Made by a program: the position numbers and the translations under genes. This document shows positions 5,291-7,219 of a DNA stretch of 7,219 bases, one piece after another. The stretch's first letter is position 1. The number at the start of each line of letters is the position of its first letter. The DNA lies in contig JAFGJA010000311.1 in NCBI GenBank assembly GCA_016929355.1, positions 1-7,219 of the forward strand. Direction: 5' to 3'. A model generated the notes under the pieces. That model was given only the letters and a program-made list of their open reading frames with translations. It ran no database searches and was not told where the DNA came from. The stretch is from Anaerolineae bacterium (lineage in GTDB: Bacteria; Chloroflexota; Anaerolineae; Aggregatilineales; Aggregatilineaceae).

Positions 5291-6337
5291 GTGGTAGCTC
5301 TATCAGATAATAATACGAGGCGTCAACTCTCTGAACATTGGGAATCCGAATTTTCTCCCTTTGGCTCGCTGGATACGGCGTCTGATCAGGAAAATTCCGC
5401 GCCGAAGAAAAAAGACTCCTATGTCCCCAACGCCGATGCCGACTTGCTGCAATTCTATTTCCGCGATATTCGCCCCATTTCTGAACCGATTGACGTTGAC
5501 CGCGAGCAGGCGCTGGCCCGGTTGGTCCAGGCCAGCAACGAAGCGATGGATCGGCTGGATGGCGGGGATTGTTACGATATTGATGGCGATTTTTGTGATG
5601 TGATCGAGATCGGTGAAACCGCCCGCCAGGAATTGATCATGGCGAATACGCGCTTGGTGATTTCGATTGCCAAGAAGTACCAGGGCCGGGGCTTGCCCCT
5701 GCCGGACTTGATCCAGGAAGGCAATCTGGGTCTGATGAAAGCGGTGGATCGCTTTGATCCGGGGCGGGGCGTGCGGTTGAGCACGTATGCGACGTGGTGG
5801 ATTCGCCAGTCGATTGCCCGCGCCGCCGGAGATCGCGGGCGCACGATTCGCCTGCCGATCAATCAGGGCCAGCGCTGGGGCCGGTTGCGCCGGACGGCTG
5901 AAACAATGGCCCAGCAGTTGGGCCGCGAACCAACCTATGAAGAACTCGCGGAAGAAAGTGGTCTGACGCCGGATCAGGTCGAAACGACAATGATGGCCGC
6001 GCGCGAACCCGTGCAGCTTGACGAGTTGATCGGTGAAGAGGAAAACCGCCCGCGCGCCGATCTGGTGGCGGATCAGGAAAGCGAACTGCCCGAAGAAGCC
6101 GCCGCGCGCCAACTGCTGCTCGAATCGATCAGCTTCCTGTTGGGCGCACTGCCGCCGCGTGAAGCGCAGATTATCCGGCTGCGGTTTGGCCTGGAAACCG
6201 GCGATACCCACAGCATGTCGCAGATCGGGCAATTGATGGGCTACAGCCGCGAGCGGATTCGCCAGTTGCAGCACGCCGCGCTGAACAAGCTCCGCCAGTT
6301 GCAAGAAGAATATGGACTGAACGAATATCTGGAATGA
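5291..6337 (+). CDS. RpoD-like sigma-70 family factor (probably group 2)
   Basis: A 348-residue sigma factor that directs RNA polymerase to promoters. Regions in order: acidic, Ser-rich N-terminus without region 1.1; region 1.2 at about 50-80 (DLLQFYFRDI); a short acidic insert 84-110; region 2 at 114-189 with IQEGNLGLMKAVDRFD and STYATWWIRQ; region 3 at about 190-250; region 4 at about 275-340 with LPPREAQIIRLRFGL and the helix-turn-helix RERIRQLQHAAL. The -10 reading helix keeps the Gln equivalent to E. coli Q437 (Q173), but the T440 equivalent is Ala (A176). The adjacent SIADQAR is AAGDRGR. The 4.2 helix has QLQH instead of the usual QIEA. This points to an alternative primary-like factor rather than the housekeeping one. 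The GTG start is supported by AAGG at 5278-5281, 9 nt upstream. Two tandem promoters precede it and a terminator follows. Confidence 0.93.
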   Translation: MVALSDNNTRRQLSEHWESEFSPFGSLDTASDQENSAPKKKDSYVPNADADLLQFYFRDIRPISEPIDVDREQALARLVQASNEAMDRLDGGDCYDIDGDFCDVIEIGETARQELIMANTRLVISIAKKYQGRGLPLPDLIQEGNLGLMKAVDRFDPGRGVRLSTYATWWIRQSIARAAGDRGRTIRLPINQGQRWGRLRRTAETMAQQLGREPTYEELAEESGLTPDQVETTMMAAREPVQLDELIGEEENRPRADLVADQESELPEEAAARQLLLESISFLLGALPPREAQIIRLRFGLETGDTHSMSQIGQLMGYSRERIRQLQHAALNKLRQLQEEYGLNEYLE

Positions 6338-6348
6338 GTAACGGCGTT

Positions 6349-6387
6349 GGGGGGACGCGCTAAGCCTGTGCCCCCCTCACAGGTTTT
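6349..6387 (+). terminator. Weak hairpin with G6-C6 pseudoknot potential after the sigma gene
   Basis: CCTGTG (6365-6370) pairs perfectly with CACAGG (6378-6383) around the loop CCCCCCT, followed by TTTT. The loop's six Cs can also pair with six Gs at 6349-6354, making a pseudoknot just after the stop codon. It may act as a first weak terminator or as 3' end protection; the stronger terminator follows. Confidence 0.4.
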
Positions 6388-6400
6388 CGCAGGATAATCT

Positions 6401-6437
6401 TGCTCAACCGGGCGCATGTTCGGTTGAGCATTTTTTT
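6401..6437 (+). terminator. Intrinsic terminator of the sigma-factor gene
   Basis: TGCTCAACCG (6401-6410) and CGGTTGAGCA (6421-6430) form a perfect 10-bp stem with a 10-nt loop, followed directly by seven Ts (6431-6437). It is one-way: there is no T-tract on the minus side for the gene that converges from the right. Confidence 0.9.
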
Positions 6438-6453
6438 GTTACAATGTTTTTGG

Positions 6454-6996
6454 CTACAATAACGTCAGTTGATCATCCAGGCGCGTAATCGCTAATTCAA
6501 CTTTTTCGCTTAAGTCCTGGAGTAAACTCAACACAAACATCGATTCGTCGGATTGGCGCGGGGGAAAGAGCCGCGTCCAATAGGTGTAAGCGGCAGATAA
6601 CCGGTCAACGGCCAGCAGCGCGGTGACACAAGGGGTTGCGGGCAGGCCGGGTTGGGCCAGATACGCAATGAGTGCGTGTTGGAATTGGGGAGCTTGTTGT
6701 TCAATATGGGCCAATACCTGATCAAATAATGGTTGATTCCACCCCCCGCGTCGTTGGAGTGCGTCGGGAGACGTTTCCTGTAAGGTATCACCCATATCAA
6801 TCAAGATGGTCATGAGTTGTTCAGTTAAGCGTTTGGTTGACCTGCGTTGGGAGCGTTCCCAACGTCGCCGGCCTAGAACGCCAATGATCACCCCCCCCAG
6901 CACGCCGCCAAGTGTAGAATTCGTGTAAAATCCGAGCGTCAGCGCAACCCCTACTATAATGAGAATGACGACTAACTCAATAACTGAACGACTCAT
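6454..6996 (-). CDS. Small membrane-anchored protein of unknown function
   Basis: A 180-residue protein that I do not recognise. The N-terminus has two hydrophobic segments, about 5-23 and 28-42, joined by YTNST; the second is glycine-rich (GGVLGGVIIG). They are followed by the basic stretch RRRWERSQRRSTKR, so the remaining 130 residues, mostly helical and soluble, probably lie in the cytoplasm (positive-inside rule). Residues 52-180 have no motif I can name. The ATG has a good GGGGGAG ribosome binding site 6 nt upstream. The gene converges on the sigma gene and shares no promoter with it. Oddities: a run of eight Gs in codons 33-36, and a perfect 8-bp inverted repeat at 6845-6864 within codons 45-51, right after the membrane segments. 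Confidence 0.8.
   Translation of the reverse strand: MSRSVIELVVILIIVGVALTLGFYTNSTLGGVLGGVIIGVLGRRRWERSQRRSTKRLTEQLMTILIDMGDTLQETSPDALQRRGGWNQPLFDQVLAHIEQQAPQFQHALIAYLAQPGLPATPCVTALLAVDRLSAAYTYWTRLFPPRQSDESMFVLSLLQDLSEKVELAITRLDDQLTLL
6845..6864 (-). repeat. Perfect inverted repeat inside the membrane-protein gene
   Basis: CGTTGGGA (6845-6852), loop GCGT, TCCCAACG (6857-6864). The arms are exact and the mRNA would form a stable 8-bp hairpin. It encodes the basic stretch just after the second membrane segment. It may slow translation during membrane insertion, or be a regulator site, or be chance. Confidence 0.5.
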
Positions 6997-7024
6997 AACG
7001 AACTCCCCCTAATAACTGGGACGA

Positions 7025-7060
7025 TCTGCAACCCATTTGCAGACTATAACAGGTTATAAC
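7025..7060 (-). promoter_or_regulatory. Adjacent dyads upstream of the membrane-protein gene
   Basis: TCTGCAA (7025-7031) and TTGCAGA (7037-7043) form a perfect dyad with 5 bases between. Next to it TATAAC-AG-GTTATA (7045-7058) is a second perfect dyad, and TATAAC recurs at 7055-7060 as a direct repeat with a 10-bp period. On the minus strand TATAGT/TATAAC could be -10 boxes, but I find no clear -35. The arrangement suggests promoter plus operator for the gene starting at 6996. Confidence 0.4.
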
Positions 7061-7084
7061 GTGAGTCTAATCGGTAGCGGGTCG

Positions 7085-7219
7085 CACAGCAAATTCCAGG
7101 CGCATCACCCGCCAGCGCTGTGTTAGGAAATAGTTAGTTCGACAATGTCACATTCGAGACTTGAGCGCGAATGTGGTAAAAACAACCGAATGAACTTGAG
7201 CAAAAACAACGGGAAACTA
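7085..7219. other. Non-coding, hairpin-rich window end
   Basis: No gene is supported. There is a nested hairpin CACAGC 7085-7090 with GCTGTG 7117-7122, enclosing GGCG 7099-7102 with CGCC 7110-7113. There is a strong hairpin CACATTCG 7149-7156 with CGAATGTG 7168-7175, which can extend by wobble pairs. Short direct repeats follow: CGAATG at 7168 and 7187, AAAAACAAC at 7178 and 7202, ACTTGAGC at 7159 and 7194. It may be the control region of a gene beyond the window or part of a small RNA. Confidence 0.35.

Noticed and set aside
5056..5310. 84-codon frame with a TTG start and an early CxxC
   Set aside because: It spans both tandem promoters and the palindrome, overlaps the sigma gene start, and has no ribosome site.
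5303..6304. 333-codon open frame antisense to the sigma-factor gene
   Set aside because: It is an exact shadow of a well-identified GC-rich gene; its product has no recognisable domain and there is no ribosome site.
7159..7210. CRISPR-like repeats at the right edge
   Set aside because: The repeats are only 6-9 bases, irregularly spaced and only two copies each.

Overview
The window looks like chromosomal DNA of a member of Chloroflexota, probably near the Anaerolineae. This is a judgement from style, not a database match: a short zinc-ribbon plus FHA protein, a TIR-NACHT-HEAT protein, a divergent RpoD-like sigma factor, a structured dispersed repeat of the 'GTAGGGGC...GCCCCTAC' kind, and mixed GC content (GC-rich sigma gene, AT-richer TIR-NACHT gene and intergenic regions).

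Layout. 1-358 is non-coding and holds a three-armed palindromic repeat, a long-spaced 9-bp inverted repeat and promoter-like boxes. 359-868 (+) encodes the zinc-ribbon/FHA protein. 869-1189 is non-coding and holds a partial second copy of the repeat, an extended -10 promoter and a structured leader of about 165 nt. 1190-1612 (+) encodes a YjdF-family (DUF2992) protein. Its stop codon overlaps that of the convergent gene 1609-4170 (-), an 853-residue TIR-NACHT-HEAT protein with all key ATPase motifs. 4283-4954 (-) is a CPBP/CAAX-type membrane protease. 4955-5290 is an AT-rich control region with two near-identical tandem sigma-70 promoters and a 14-bp palindrome. 5291-6337 (+) is an RpoD-like sigma factor followed by a strong intrinsic terminator. 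6454-6996 (-) is an unrecognised small membrane-anchored protein. The rest, to 7219, is non-coding and rich in dyads.

How the parts may work together. The TIR-NACHT-HEAT protein looks like a STAND/NLR-type immune or stress sensor: HEAT sensor, NACHT oligomerisation ATPase, TIR NADase effector. The CPBP gene lies upstream on the same strand. Its Pfam family was historically named Abi, so an accessory role is possible but unproven. The FHA protein, YjdF protein, sigma factor and small membrane protein are probably independent transcription units.

The most interesting non-coding item is the yjdF leader. It folds into several hairpins, and one hairpin loop can pair over 7 nt with the bases touching the ribosome binding site. 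Because yjdF genes in Firmicutes are controlled by an azaaromatic-sensing riboswitch, this leader is a good candidate for a divergent or unrelated riboswitch. Second is the dispersed repeat, whose two copies in this window differ by a compensatory base-pair change.
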